A stretch of 64,000 nucleotides of DNA, taken from assembly GCA_024138025.1 (NCBI GenBank), contig JAMXBD010002729.1, forward strand, positions 1-64,000. Reading direction: 5' to 3'. Under the pieces are notes generated by a model, which was given only the letters and a program-made list of their open reading frames with translations, ran no database searches and was not told where the DNA came from. The translations under genes and the position numbers were made by a program. Of the stretch, positions 36,237 through 47,300 are shown in pieces (positions within the stretch are counted from its first letter, which is position 1; each line of letters opens with the position of its first letter). Source of the stretch: Combretum micranthum (taxonomy: Eukaryota > Streptophyta > Magnoliopsida > Myrtales > Combretaceae).

Positions 36237-36708
36237 AGGTGTAGTGACATATTTACGAAATTCCTTGTTTCAAACACTAACTTTACAAAATTTTTACACT
36301 TCAAACCTTCTCCAAAACTCTTTACAACCATCATACTACACCCTACATCTATTCTAACATCCTCAAACATGCATAAACTTCACATTCACCACATCAAACA
36401 TCTCAAACTTCATCAACTTCCATAACTACTATTCATCATCTTCTTCCTCCTTCATAACCCGACCTTCAAAAAGCATATATCAACAAATACTTAAATAAAC
36501 AGCACTCTCAACCCAATTCAACATCAATTCATCAATTATAAATGCAAATAACAAGTAAAAACAAAGAGAAATAGAAAATGAAAACTTAGCTTTTTGAGCC
36601 TACTCATGCAATTTCTTATTCTTCTTCTTGGGGAAGCTAATTCTACTTGATCTCTCTTTCTATCTTGTTGAAATTGAGATTCATGTCTTGGATTTTGGAG
36701 AGGGAAAG

Positions 36709-36762
36709 AAGAACAAGAAGAAGAAGAAGAAGAGAAGAAAGAAAGAAAGAAAGAAAGAAAAG
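36709..36762 (+). repeat. GAA/GAAA microsatellite
   Basis: Purine run of AAG then GAAA repeats near the proposed junction between the H-type and F-type LTR DNA. Confidence 0.9.
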
Positions 36763-36800
36763 GGGAAAAACGAAAAATGAAAAAGAAGGAAAGAAGAGCA

Positions 36801-38377
36801 GCTTATGTACAAGAACAAAACGTGAACATGTTGTTGCTTTTACTACTATATGAGTTTCAAAACAACACCATAGTCATGTTAAGTTACATGACATTGATGA
36901 ATAATAGATGGAATAAATATTTACCTAAGGTATGTAAGAGGTATGAAGGTGGTAGATGAAATGGGTATTAAGTGAGTAGTAATATGTGGTAGATAGATGT
37001 TTATGTATGGGATGATTTTTGTGAGGAATTGGTTTAAGAGAGTTTTGGTAGAGAGAATTGTTGAAGAGAGAATTTGTGGAGAGATTTTGAGAGAGTTTTG
37101 GTAGTGAATGAATTGTGTGAAAGATTGGAAGAGGAAGGGGGTATTTGTAGAATTTTTGGGTAGTGATTTTTGGATGTAATAAAATAAATTGGAAAAGAAA
37201 CAAAATAGAGATTGATGGAGAGGGGGAGGCGCTGGTTTTGGGCATTGGGGAGAGAGAGTGAGTTGATTTTTGAGTGAAATTTGTAAGAAAATAATTAATA
37301 TGTAAGGTATGATTTGATTAAAGGTGTATTGGAAATATAAAAAGTAAGAAAATAGATATGTAGGTGTAAGAAATAGGTGTAAGAAAAGTAGAGATAGGTG
37401 AATAGTAATGAATAGTAGAAAAGTACTATGAATAGTAGACTAGACAATTAAGTACCGGTAGTAATAAAAATACGTGTAATAATGCGATATCTGTAATTTT
37501 TAGCCACCGAAAAATTCCAAAACTGATATTTTGGAATCCTTGTATTTTTACGAGTCTATTGGTATATAATGGAATATTTTTATATTCCGAGCTCCGGGAC
37601 ACACTTTTCGAGAACCGATCCCGTTTGGGTCTAAAGGTCACTCGAAATTCGCGAATCTGATATTTTTATGTTACCTTACGTTATTACGAACTATTCTAGG
37701 CTATTTACTTAATTTCGTTTTCTAGGGTTTGAAAACGGGATTGCCAGATCTTAACCACTAGGGTCCGTTATAGGCTTGTTGACTTTTAGGGTTCCGTTTT
37801 GATTTCCGATTTTTTTTTTTACTGAGTTATTCGTAAGATCGTATAATTTTTGAGTTTTGATCATTTTTATTTCTAGCTCGACGTCTATGGTTTATCTTAT
37901 TTTATTCGTGATTATTTATTTGTTTTTAGTTCTCGGGATCGTTTAACCGAGTCTAGGTTTATGAGTTGACTCAGTTTGACTTTTGTTGAAAATTTGGATT
38001 TTGTGATTCTAAAATTTTTCTGAAGGATTTAGGATTTTATTATCTCGTTGTTAAGCGGTATTTGGATCTATCGTTTCGATTCGCGTTTTAGGAATTGGGT
38101 AGATTATTTAATCGACGTATGGACGTTGATTATATCGGTAATTGGACTTTATATTTCGTTTCAAGGGTTCTCGTTTTCTCAAGATTGAGAAAACTCATTT
38201 TTGTTCTTATTTAGAATTAAGTTTTAACTTTGTTCAATTTTTAGGGTTTCGTTTCCAGTGTTTTGACTCGGTCTAGAATCAGGTGTTAATCTCGAGTCGA
38301 TTTTTAGAATTTAAATTTTGATACTTAGACTTCTAAGATTATTTTATAAGAATTATGAAAATTTTTGGGGGTTTACA
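36801..38377 (-). repeat. Start of an F-type 3' LTR of element C
   Basis: On the minus strand it starts TGTAAACCCCCAAAA at 38377 right after a purine-rich tract and tracks the first 1.5 kb of the F solo LTR closely (for example AAAACTTAATTCTAAATAA and GATAAACCATAGA blocks, then a degenerate TACAAATACCCCC at the TATA position). The middle of the LTR is missing; its end is probably 26915-27149. Confidence 0.78.
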
Positions 38378-38385
38378 TCTTACCC

Positions 38386-38902
38386 TTAAACTAGAAGGGA
38401 AGTAATTTTCCAGAAATTCCCAACGAAAGGCTTCCCATGTAATCAAGGGTACTAAACTCCTTCTTTTCGATTCCTACCAAATTCTAGCATTATCTCTGAG
38501 CATGTAAGTCCCATAGTCCAACTGAAGGTAAGGTGGAACCTCATAGGTTGCAAAAGATCTCTCAATTTGAGCCAACCAGTCCTCAGCTTCATCAGGTTTG
38601 CCAAAGGCTTCGTTAAAATACCAATTACTCTTTATGAAGTCTAGTACAGAGGTTCAATGAGGTCTTTGGTGAGGTGGCGATGGTGGTAAGGGTGCACTGT
38701 ATGAATGCTCTTCAGGTGGGGTTGGGGTTTCAGCAGTTACTTCACGATGATCCATGGGTGGCAATGGTGCAGAATTTTGCACACTTTGTCCTTGGTTTGG
38801 ATTTTGGTTTTGGTTTTGGTTTTGACTTGGGTTTTGGTTTTGATACTGGATGAATGTGTTTAGAAGGTGAGCTAGCTGCCCAATTGCATTCATCATATCC
38901 AT
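38386..38902 (-). pseudogene. Gypsy gag N-terminal half of element C (truncated)
   Basis: The minus-strand frame starts MDMMNAIGQLAHLL, has an Asn/Gln/Pro-rich linker, hits a stop at 38654-38656, and continues in the same frame with DEAEDWLAQIERSF, YEVPPYLQLDYGTYMLRDNA and WEAFRWEFLENYFP. This is the Retrotrans_gag (capsid) pattern of gypsy elements, in which a W..I/L..F core and a TYML block recur. The frame is truncated immediately after this domain by the internal deletion that brings the PPT and 3' LTR next to it; no zinc knuckle remains. Confidence 0.8.
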
Positions 38903-39677
38903 TTGCAGGTTCTAGGGTGACACCCCTTGTTGGTTTTGTTGGGGTATAACCGGTTGATTTTCGTTATGTGCTTCTACTGGGGGAGTTTCCTATTCACGAT
39001 TACGGTTTCTTTGAGGTCATCTGTTTATACATTACCATGTAAGTTTTAAGATTTTCTTTATGTTGTGCCTCAAAGGCTTAATTTAGGATTTGCGAAAATC
39101 AAATAATTAAAAGAAACTTCAACGAATCATGATAAAGTTCAAATCATGGAATCTAAGCCAGAAAATTTCAATTTATAAGACCAAATTGTAGAGTTCAAAT
39201 TATAACTCAAATTATGAAATCAAGCAAAAAGAAATCATTCACAATGATGCAATGGATGCAATGGTGTTCATGCATCTTGTTATTGTTTACGGTCCTTTAA
39301 GGATATGGTGCGCAGGCTTTCATACTTAGTTGCGTTCTTAATTTCTGTTTATGTCATTTGCTAAGAAAATGTAATTTCCTTCTTTAAACAAATACATATA
39401 AGATTTCAATAGATGATACCACTATTGTACATTCGGTCGAGTCTCTTACATTAAGCCTACAAAACATGAAATTCATGCCACTTGACTGACCTGGACCTAT
39501 ATATATTACATCTTCTTATCAAATCAAAAAAGGAAAACAAGAAATGAGAAACAAAAAAAAAACATACTAAAACCATCTAACGACAACATTAAAGCAACTC
39601 GGCATCCTTCATTTCTTGCTACAAAATTTTTGTTAGACTATTTTGGACTATGCTTGTCATCTCTTTCTTCTCCTTTC
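38903..39677 (-). other. Leader between extra ORF and gag, element C
   Basis: Noncoding, AT-rich DNA with no recognised domain. It separates the acidic extra open region from gag by about 0.8 kb. Confidence 0.5.
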
Positions 39678-40801
39678 CTAAGAGTCTCTCGGGGTTGGGA
39701 TCGGAGGACGATCCCTACTAGAAGAGCTCCCATAATCTCTTCTAACAAATTGGCTCAAATAAGCCCTTACAATCATCCTTCTCCTCCTATTTGACCATGT
39801 CTGTTCTTCTTCATCAGATTCTTCATCTTCTCCTTCTCTTGTCCTGTCAACGACTCCTCTATTCTCTTCTCTCATTACTTCCTCTCCTACTTCCTCCTAA
39901 ATCCTTCTAGCAATTGCTCGAGCTTCTCTCAACATTATGTCTTCAGAAGTTTCACTCTCCACAGGGCTCATGGTTGTTCCATCTGCAACTCTCGAGTTCT
40001 CAACATATTCATATATATCTCTCTAAAGTCTAGAGTATAATTCATTCTCGACCTCTACTATATGGCTATCTGAGATTTATAGATCTTGATCAAAGTCCAA
40101 ATTGGGTGGGTTTGGTTCATTGTTTGGATCCTCCTCAATCCTAGCAAGTTGGGGTGTCCTAGCTCCTTTCTCATTTACTAAATTCGGGTCCTCCTCTAGG
40201 TCTTCTTCTTCCTCCTCTTCACTTTCATTCTCATTACGGTCCTCCTCCATTGGGGCATTCTCTATCTGTATGCCCACTCACTCGGATGTGGGGCTTGGAT
40301 TTTCGCGGGTGTTGGCAAAATATCTAGATATGCTCCATGCCAATAAAAGTGATTCCTTGCATATGCCTGAAGCCACTCCCTATGGTTCATCAGATCATCA
40401 TGGGCATAAACATATAGAGGTCTTGTACTCCTCCATACTCGAAATTCAGGGTGTGGGGGATTTTCCTCCCTTTTTAGGATAAAGGTGGCCTCTTTAAGCA
40501 TCGGTTCATTCCCATAGTCTACCATAATTCTCTCCACAACATAGATCATCTCTAACATTGTCTACCTCCTTCTCCTTATTGGAACATACCTTATTTAGTC
40601 AACTACCATTTCCCACCTAGTATATCTAAGACCCTTCTTCCAAATTACATACACTTCTTTTAGAGTCCTAGGTCTCCTCGCCAATGCGAATTCCTCACAC
40701 AAAGTTCTCAACCTCAGCTTGTAGTCCACAAATGTCTCTCCATTCCCTTTCAGAAACGTTTTTACCCTTTCCCTTGTTTCTTCTATGGAAACGTATACCA
40801 A
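39678..40801 (-). pseudogene. Extra open region upstream of gag, element C (unidentified, broken)
   Basis: Minus-strand reading from 40801: MVYVSIEETRERVKTFLKGN with LCEEFALARRPRTLKEVYV, stop, then in the same frame from 40558 MLEMIYVVERIMVDYGNE with HPEFRVWRSTRPLYVYAHDD and YARNHFYWHGAYLD. A shift into another frame leads to a strongly acidic stretch (EEEEEEDLEEDPN near 40200) and, after 39875, a Glu-rich then Arg-rich end. I do not recognise a family. The position between PBS and gag, biased composition and length (more than 300 codons if joined) suggest an additional retroelement ORF rather than random frames. At least one frameshift and two stops interrupt it. Confidence 0.4.
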
Positions 40802-40910
40802 GAAAAGATTTCTAGTTAGTTTCGACTTTTAGCTCCTTTCTTACCCTAAGAATTATTTACTAATACACTTTAACCTTTTTAAATTTAATTGCCATGCTTT
40901 ATGTTTTTGC

Positions 40911-40924
40911 TGCTTTGATACCAA
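40911..40924 (-). other. Primer binding site of element C, initiator tRNA-Met type
   Basis: Minus-strand TTGGTATCAAAGCA, seven bases past the LTR end GGGCATGACA. Confirms minus orientation. Confidence 0.8.
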
Positions 40925-40931
40925 CTTAAAC

Positions 40932-41284
40932 TGTCATGCCCAAAAAAGGTACCCTAAACGTAATAGTCTGCTACATACTAAACGAGATTTAGGAATCACT
41001 ACCACAATTATTCAAAAGCCTTGTATTAGATGCAAGGCGTTCCCTTACGACAATAGAATACTTATACAATTAGAGATAGATAGTTTAACTTAATAGAATA
41101 AGCATAAAAATATAAACCATAGATATTTTAAAATCATTTACAAAATACTAAGGGGCATTCCATCGTAAAATAATAATTAGTCAAAGTATTAATTTTTAAC
41201 AACAATCTAAGCGTTTAAGGTTTCCTATGGAAGTCTATACAAAAGCTAAACATAAACTTCTAAGGGAAACTCCTATTCTCACGT
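40932..41284 (-). repeat. End of the 5' LTR of element C, cut by copia K
   Basis: On the minus strand it ends GGGTACC..GGGCATGACA. It shares the CGTTTAGGGTACC end and the GGGGCATTCC-like block with other F-type LTR ends (57830-58048, 12660-12906). The LTR breaks off at 41284 where the K LTR starts; the remainder is not in the window. Confidence 0.75.
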
Positions 41285-41863
41285 TGTTAGTGATTGTGCC
41301 CTAGGCCGATTACTAAGTATTGTTATTTCATGTACTTGAGGCCAATCACTAGTTAGTGATTTAATTTTAAAAATCCAACGGGAAGAATAAATAAATTATT
41401 ATTATGAATAATAATTTACTATCACTACCAACCCTAATAAGATTAGGAGCATAATTGTCAGTGCAAAATACTGACATAATATAAATAGGTGTGATAGCGC
41501 TCATTAGGGTTAAGACTTTTACTATCACATTTGACGGCAGAGAAATTCTGTAACCCTAAAACAGAAACACAAGAAAATAGGATTCTTCTCGAATAATCTA
41601 GAAGCATTCTAGATTGTGCTAGCACACAAAGATGATTCCTTTTGGAGGTGCTTGTTCGTGTGGACGAAGTAGAGATTGCTGCGAGATTGTGGTACCTTGT
41701 AGATCCGGATTGAAATAAGTTTTAACAAATTTAAAATTGCAAGGTATTATTTGGAATCTTTTTTTTTTTTGTATCTAATTTAATTAGAGCACATGGATCC
41801 AAGCTTTAAGGTTTTAAATTTTCCACTGCAAACAAGATTTAAAATTTCATATGAAACCCTACA
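41285..41863 (+). repeat. 5' LTR of copia K
   Basis: About 579 bp, TGTTAGTG..CCCTACA, with an ACATTTGACGGCAG block and a GGAGGTGCTTGTTCGTGTGG block of the kind seen near the 3' end of such copia LTRs. No second copy exists in the window, so the start is set by the change from F-type LTR sequence. Confidence 0.65.
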
Positions 41864-42562
41864 GTGGTGTAAATCCCTGAAATTTTAGATCCGAATTAAA
41901 GCTTAAACCCTAATCGAAAGTCAACCGGATTTCCGGAGTCAACAAAACCCTAGTTTGCTGTAACCGCTTGAGTCCGGCATTACCGTTTTCCCTAACCCTA
42001 GAAAACGAAGTTTGAATAATTAGTTACTGTGATTCATAATAGCTATAGGTTACGTAAAAATGCCATTTTTGCAAAATTCGAATATCCTTTGAACCCGATC
42101 GGACACAGTTCTTGAAAAATGTGTCCTGGAGCTTGGAATAGGGAAAATATTCCGAATATACCGTTAGACTCGTAAAAATATAAGATTTTCAAAAATATCA
42201 ATTTCAAAATTTTTCGGTAGCTAAAACTATCAGATATCACATTATACGCGTATTTTCTTACTACCGACATTTAATTGTCATGTCTATTTTTACATACACT
42301 AATTTCTACTATTCTACAATATTCATCTACCTTTACTTTTTCTTACAACCTACTCTTACAACCCATACACCTATTTCTTACACATTTTCATTTCCAATAC
42401 AATTTCACATCTTTCATTTCTTACTTTTAATTAATCAAAAGACAAAAAAATTAATTTTCCCCTCTCTTTTTCCCAAAAATAGCGCTGGCCCTCCCTCTTC
42501 TCTATCCAATTTGTTATATTTTTACTTTATTTAATTAACACAAATTATCTCCCACATTTCCC

Positions 42563-42570
42563 TATAAATA
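42563..42570 (+). promoter_or_regulatory. TATA box of solo LTR B
   Basis: TATAAATA followed by CCCCTCAT and a CTTCTTTCACCCACTT run, as in the other F-type LTRs. Confidence 0.6.
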
Positions 42571-43027
42571 CCCCTCATACCTTTACTTCTTTCACCCACT
42601 TCTTTACTAAAGTTACTGTACTCAAATTTCTCTCCAAATCTCTCCAAGAAAGTTCTTCCAAGAAGCTCTCTTTAGTTCATCTATTTTAGGTAAAAATTCT
42701 TCAAGAAATTTCTATGTTCATCTACTTAGTATGAACTTAATGTGTGTTTTCTAAAACCATGAAGATTAAGAAATCAACAATAGGTTCATACTTTGTTTTG
42801 TTCATAATATCAATTCCTTTATGTTCTTTTATGTTTCTTTATGTTCCTTTGTGTTTCTTTATGTTCCTTTGTGTTACAATTTATTTACCTTCCATGCAAT
42901 TTATTTACTTCATTGCAACTTATTTATTTTCAAGTTGTTCTTAAGACTAGTCTTTCTAGTCTTAGACTTGTCCTCATCAAGTCAAAACATTTTCTTTTCT
43001 TTTTTGGGACTAGTCTTTTCTTAGACC

Positions 43028-44808
43028 TGATAAGATCATATTTTGTACAAATCTTGATAATCAATTGAGCTAGAATGGATATTTGTTTTGATTAAATTTT
43101 ATGTTTCAGGACTAATTTGGATAAAGAAATCAAAACAAGTGAATTTGAATTGAAAAGAGGAAAAATTGAAGTCAAGGCCGGCAATTCATTATTGAAAGCC
43201 GCCGGCTTTCAGACGGCGTAAAATCCAAGGCCGTTGCAGCACAGCCAGCTTTGCCCAGCACAAGTTAAACAACATTCAAAGCCGCCTCAAAGCTGCCGGC
43301 GTAGAAGATGAAGAAGCCAGCGTAAATGAAGGCCGGCAGCCCAGAACTATAACATCACCAGCTTTGAAGGAGTTACACTATAAGCCGGCATGAAAGCCGC
43401 CGGCCTTGAGGCAGTGTACATGGAAGAATTGAAGAGACATGAAGACATGAAACGCTTGAATGAAAATGAAGCAACACATCTGTTGGAATGCCTACGCCGG
43501 TATTAAAGCCGCCGCCTTGGGACGGCGTTCGTTATAAATTAGCCCAACGCTTCATTTCTGACTATACGCCGGCTAGATCTACGTTCTAAGCCGCCGGCGT
43601 TGAAGCGGCCTACATTGTAACAGATATTGAAGGCTGCCAGTGCACTGCCTGCGCAAAGGACAATTTGAAGATACGCCGCCTGTAAGCCGCCGGCGTAGGA
43701 TCCATAACGGCCGGCGTACATTGTGAAACAGCAAAGTTCATTAAATGTTTTTCACGAAATTTTTCCTATAAATAGGGGGTCTTCCCCTCACATTCAGAAT
43801 CATCCAAGCATCCAATATCCAATACTACAAGTAGCTTTAGAATATTTAGAATAGGCATTTCATAGAGATTTTGAAGAGATATTTGAAGTTATACAAGATT
43901 TGCAAGTGAAGCTTTAGTATTTTGAATTGGTGATTTCTAATCTTATTCTTTTTATGCAATTCATATACTTGAATATTCTGATCATAATGAAATCATTTGC
44001 AATTTCTTATTTGATTGTTGAATCATCATCCATGAGTAGCTAAACCTTTTTGTGGGAAGTTGATGAAGCTTTAAACATGCTAAGATGATTTTTGAATCAT
44101 GTTATAAGATATTTAGAATCATGAAATATTCATATTGAATTCTGATTATTCATCATGTTTTGGTGTATAAGAATTCTAATAACTCGGAAGGGAAATTAGT
44201 GTTCACATGAATTCATAAATTGAGATTAAATTGCAATTGCGGAAGCGGCGTAGTTTAATCTAGTTTAGAAATTATCCATGAATATTAATGCAATGTTTTA
44301 TGTTGATTTCTCACTAAGGAATTAGGAGATTTTAATATAAAGTATTAGTCAATTATAGAATCGGGAGATTTATAATTGTAATTTTGATTCCACTAATGAT
44401 TTATTTAACGGAAGTTATTGAATTGTTTTGTGGTTTAAAAGGTTTTCAAACTTTGTTTTTAAATCTTGATAATTTCTTATGAATGTTCATGAATCTAATT
44501 ATCATTATAACATGAGTTCAAGTTGATTGGCAATAGTTTAAAGTGGATTCTGCTCCTTCCCACACTTTTCACCATATCCCTCTCTTTAAAAGCTCATTGC
44601 ATTTCATATAGATAATTAGTTAGATAAGTTAGTTTAACTTAATCATCTTAAAAAATCAATTGCCTAGATATTAGTATTAGTTGATAATTGTCTAGTAGTT
44701 AGTAAATCCTTGTGGGATCGACACTTTATTCATGCTATATTACAATAGAAGACCTAGTGCGCTTGCTAGAAATATGCTTTAAAATTCAATACTTATCACA
44801 GCACATCA
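43028..44808 (+). repeat. 5' LTR of the Athila-type element
   Basis: 1,781 bp, TG..CA ends, with a GCCGGC-rich block at about 43170-43730, then a TATA box and an AT-rich R/U5. Confidence 0.95.
43767..43774 (+). promoter_or_regulatory. TATA box of the Athila 5' LTR
   Basis: TATAAATA just after the GCCGGC-rich block and followed by GGGGGTCTTCCCC. Conserved at 55007-55014 in the 3' LTR. The likely promoter of the element. Confidence 0.7.
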
Positions 44809-44815
44809 AGTTTTC

Positions 44816-44833
44816 TGGCGCCGTTGCCGGGGA
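44816..44833 (+). other. Athila-type primer binding site
   Basis: TGGCGCCGTTGCCGGGGA, seven bases after the 5' LTR. It is the sequence usual for Athila/Calypso elements (tRNA-Asp in the literature, from memory). Confidence 0.88.
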
Positions 44834-44920
44834 TTTATTAATATTAGACTAACTTCAGCTTTGCTAGTAGTTTAGGTTTAAATTTAGTTTGAAATTTTTC
44901 CTTTTCTCTTTGCAGGTTAT

Positions 44921-46372
44921 ATGCGAAGAAGTAGAAGTGCTGAAATTCTACCTTTAGATCCAGAAATCGAAAGAACCCTGCGACAACAGAGAAGAAGGAA
45001 CCAAAGAAGAGGAGCAATGGCAGAAAATCAAGATAACAACAACCAATTGCAACCAGCTGCTCCAAGGGCAATTCGAGACTATACGGTGCCTACTATTCAA
45101 GATCCCGCCATACGAATGCCCACTGTGGAGGCAAACAATTTTGAGCTTAAACCGTCCCTAATTCAAATGGTTGAATCACATCAATTTGGGGGATATCCAA
45201 ATGAGACGCCAGATGAACACATTGCCAAATTTCTTCAATACACCAACACTGTCAAACTCAATGGTGTAAGAAACGAAGTCATCCGACTTCAGCTTTTCCC
45301 TTTCTCTCTTAGGGATAAAGCTTTGGCATGGTACAACTCCCAACCTCCAGATTCAATCACTACATGGGCTGATCTGACAAAGAAGTTTTTAAAAGATTTT
45401 TCCCTCCAGCAAGAACCGCCAGATTAAGAAATGAAATTTCCAACTTCACCAAATTTCCTGGAGAATCATTATATGATGCTTGGGAAAGATTCAAAGAGGC
45501 GGTCAGAAAGTGTCCACACCATGGTTTACCCGATAATCTACTAATTGAAATTTCTACCTCAGTCTTGATGAAGCTTTAAGGTCATTAGTAGATGCTACAT
45601 CGGGCGGATCACTGATGGGGAAGACATATGAGGAAGCTAGTGAGATTATTGAAGAATTAGCTTCTGCTGCTCATAATTGGAGTTGTGAAAGAACAAGATC
45701 CAAAGTAGCATCATTGGAAGATAAAGAAGATATCTCACAACTCAAAGCTCAAATGGCAACTCTCATCACTCAAGTAAGTAAACTCACAACTACAAATACT
45801 TCCAATAAAAACAACAAGTGTTTTGTTGTGAGATTTGCTCAGGACCACACTCCTCTTTTGAGTGTCCACATGGATCATCTTCAAATGACGAGCAGCTTAA
45901 TTATGTGGGAAATTTCCAAAAGGCAATTTTGGAAACACATATCATCCGAATATGCGAAATCATCCAAATCTTTCATATCGGAATGATGCCAATGTTCTAA
46001 AGCCACCACCTGGTTTTCAAGGACAAGGATATGTGAGAAATGCTCCACCTCAACAGCAAATTCAAATCCACTGATGCATTACTGAGGGATTTCATTGTTA
46101 CCACAACAAATTCACTCAACAATCAGAATGCAATCATTCAAGATTTGCAAGGGAAACTCCATCAACTTGCACAGCAAGTGAGTAATAGACCATCTGGGTC
46201 TTTACCAAGCAACACGGAGGAGAATCCCAAGTCTGTAAATGCAATCACATTGAGAAGTGGAAAGGAGATTGCTCCAGTTGAGGAAACTACTAAAGATGAA
46301 GAGGAAATTCCCCACAAAACAACAAAGGGAAACGAAAGATGGAGGAAACTATTCAAAAACCACCTGAGGTGA
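44921..46372 (+). pseudogene. Athila gag (frameshifted)
   Basis: ATG at 44921 follows a TTTCTCTTTGCAG acceptor-like site. The N-terminus is Arg-rich (MRRSRSAEILPLDPEIER). The capsid-like region has VEANNFELKPSLIQMV, HQFGGYPNETPDEHIAKF and RLQLFPFSLRDKALAWYNS, the Retrotrans_gag signature. Frames then change near 45400, 45555, 45815 and 46345, with readable LYDAWERFKEAVRKCPHHG, a TYEEASEIIEELA block, a zinc-binding relic CEICSGPHSSFECP (about 45823) and ITLRSGKEI near the gag-protease border. Each break would truncate the polyprotein. Confidence 0.9.
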
Positions 46373-46989
46373 AATCATATGTTCCTCCCGTTCCTTTTCC
46401 AGGAAGATTAAAGCAACAAAAGCTTGATGAGCAATTTTCAAAATTCCTGGATGTTTTCAAAAAGCTGCACATCAACATTCCATTCTTAGAAGTAATTCAA
46501 GGAATGCCTTCCTATGCCAAATTCATCAAGGAATTGCTGTCTAACAAGAGGAAGATTGATGGCAATGTGATACTCACTGGAGAATGTTCCATGATCCTAC
46601 AGAAACAAACAACCAGTCTGCCCACTAAGCTCCGAGATCAGGGAAGTTTTACTGTTCCTTGCACCATTGGTGATTGTTATTTTGATAAAGTTTTAATTGA
46701 TTCTGGTGCAAGTATCAACTTAATGCCTTCATCTATATTTCAAAAACTAGGATTAGGAGATTGCAAAGATACACATGTAACTTTGCAACTTGCTGATAGA
46801 AGTGTAAAATACCCTAGGGGTATTGTAGAAAATGTCCTAGTTAAAGTTGACAAATTCTTTTTCCCTGTGGATTTTGTAGTGCTTGACATGGATGAAGATA
46901 GGGAAGTTCCCATGATCTTGGGCAGACCGTTCCTTGCAACAGGAAAAGCACTAATTGATGTGGAACAAGGGCAACTTACATTACGGTGA
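46339..46989 (+). pseudogene. Athila aspartic protease region
   Basis: A 216-residue frame linking gag to pol. It begins with the conserved PPVPFPGRLKQQKLDEQF and FLEVIQGMPSYAKFIKELL blocks, then the retropepsin core: FTVPCTIGD, the catalytic VLIDSGASINLMP (DSGA) and the PMILGRPFLATGKALIDV flap/end block. It looks intact as a domain. A stop and frame change near 46987 separate it from RT; the next 100 codons (46986-47300, acidic, with DDEEEEETIED) are the connecting region in another frame. Confidence 0.92.
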
Positions 46990-47300
46990 TGGATGAACAG
47001 GTTACTTTCAATGTCTATGAGGCAATGAAGAAATTTGATGATGCCAATGCCTGTTACACCATCAATACCATTGATGAGCTGGTTTCTGAGTCGCTTGAGG
47101 AACAAATTGGTGTGGAGACTATGGAGTCTGTCTTGAGAGACGTGGACAATTGGAGTGATGATGAAGAGGAAGAAGAGACAATAGAAGATGTACCAATGAT
47201 CAAAACCAGATATTATGAATCTTTGGGTACAAATGAGCAAAAACAAGTTCCGTCTTTGATGCAGCCACCGACTTGGCTAAACCACTTCCTGACCATCTGA
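46986..47300 (+). pseudogene. Acidic connector between protease and RT, frameshifted
   Basis: Frame with VTFNVYEAMKKFDD and an acidic WSDDEEEEET stretch. It is part of the same polyprotein in intact Athila elements, displaced here by single-base indels at both ends (about 46985 and 47270). Confidence 0.7.

Larger units (their letters stand above)
33435..36800 (-). repeat. H-type gypsy LTR, minus strand, start not resolved
   Basis: On the minus strand it ends GAGCATGTCGGGTCTTTACA and resembles the H-type LTR at 1-3270: the TTTCATAAATTC and CAATGTTCAACATAAACAC blocks and the terminal TTGAG..TTACA. It interrupts the 5' LTR of D. Two sets of palindromic subrepeats lie inside (34459-34592, 36026-36236). 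Its minus-strand start could not be located. Near 36800 the sequence becomes F-type, so either a deletion joins the two or this is one recombinant LTR with 36801-38377. Confidence 0.55.
36801..41284 (-). mobile_element. Gypsy element C, minus strand, internally deleted and interrupted
   Basis: Minus-strand order: 5' LTR end (41284-40932), PBS, an extra open region (40801-39678), a leader, a gag domain (38902-38386), a short purine-rich tract and the 3' LTR start (38377). Protease, RT and integrase are absent. The gag domain runs almost directly into the PPT, so an internal deletion removed the rest. The 5' LTR is cut at 41284 by copia element K. The 3' LTR appears to continue at 26915-27149 beyond D and the H-type LTR. 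Confidence 0.75.

Noticed and set aside
36153..36425. 90-residue frame in the H-type LTR
   Set aside because: It runs across the hairpin repeats and AT-rich LTR DNA with no domain.
33435..38377. One simple 4.9-kb 3' LTR for element C
   Set aside because: Its far end differs completely from the end of the 5' LTR of C at 40932-41284, so a single undisturbed LTR is unlikely.
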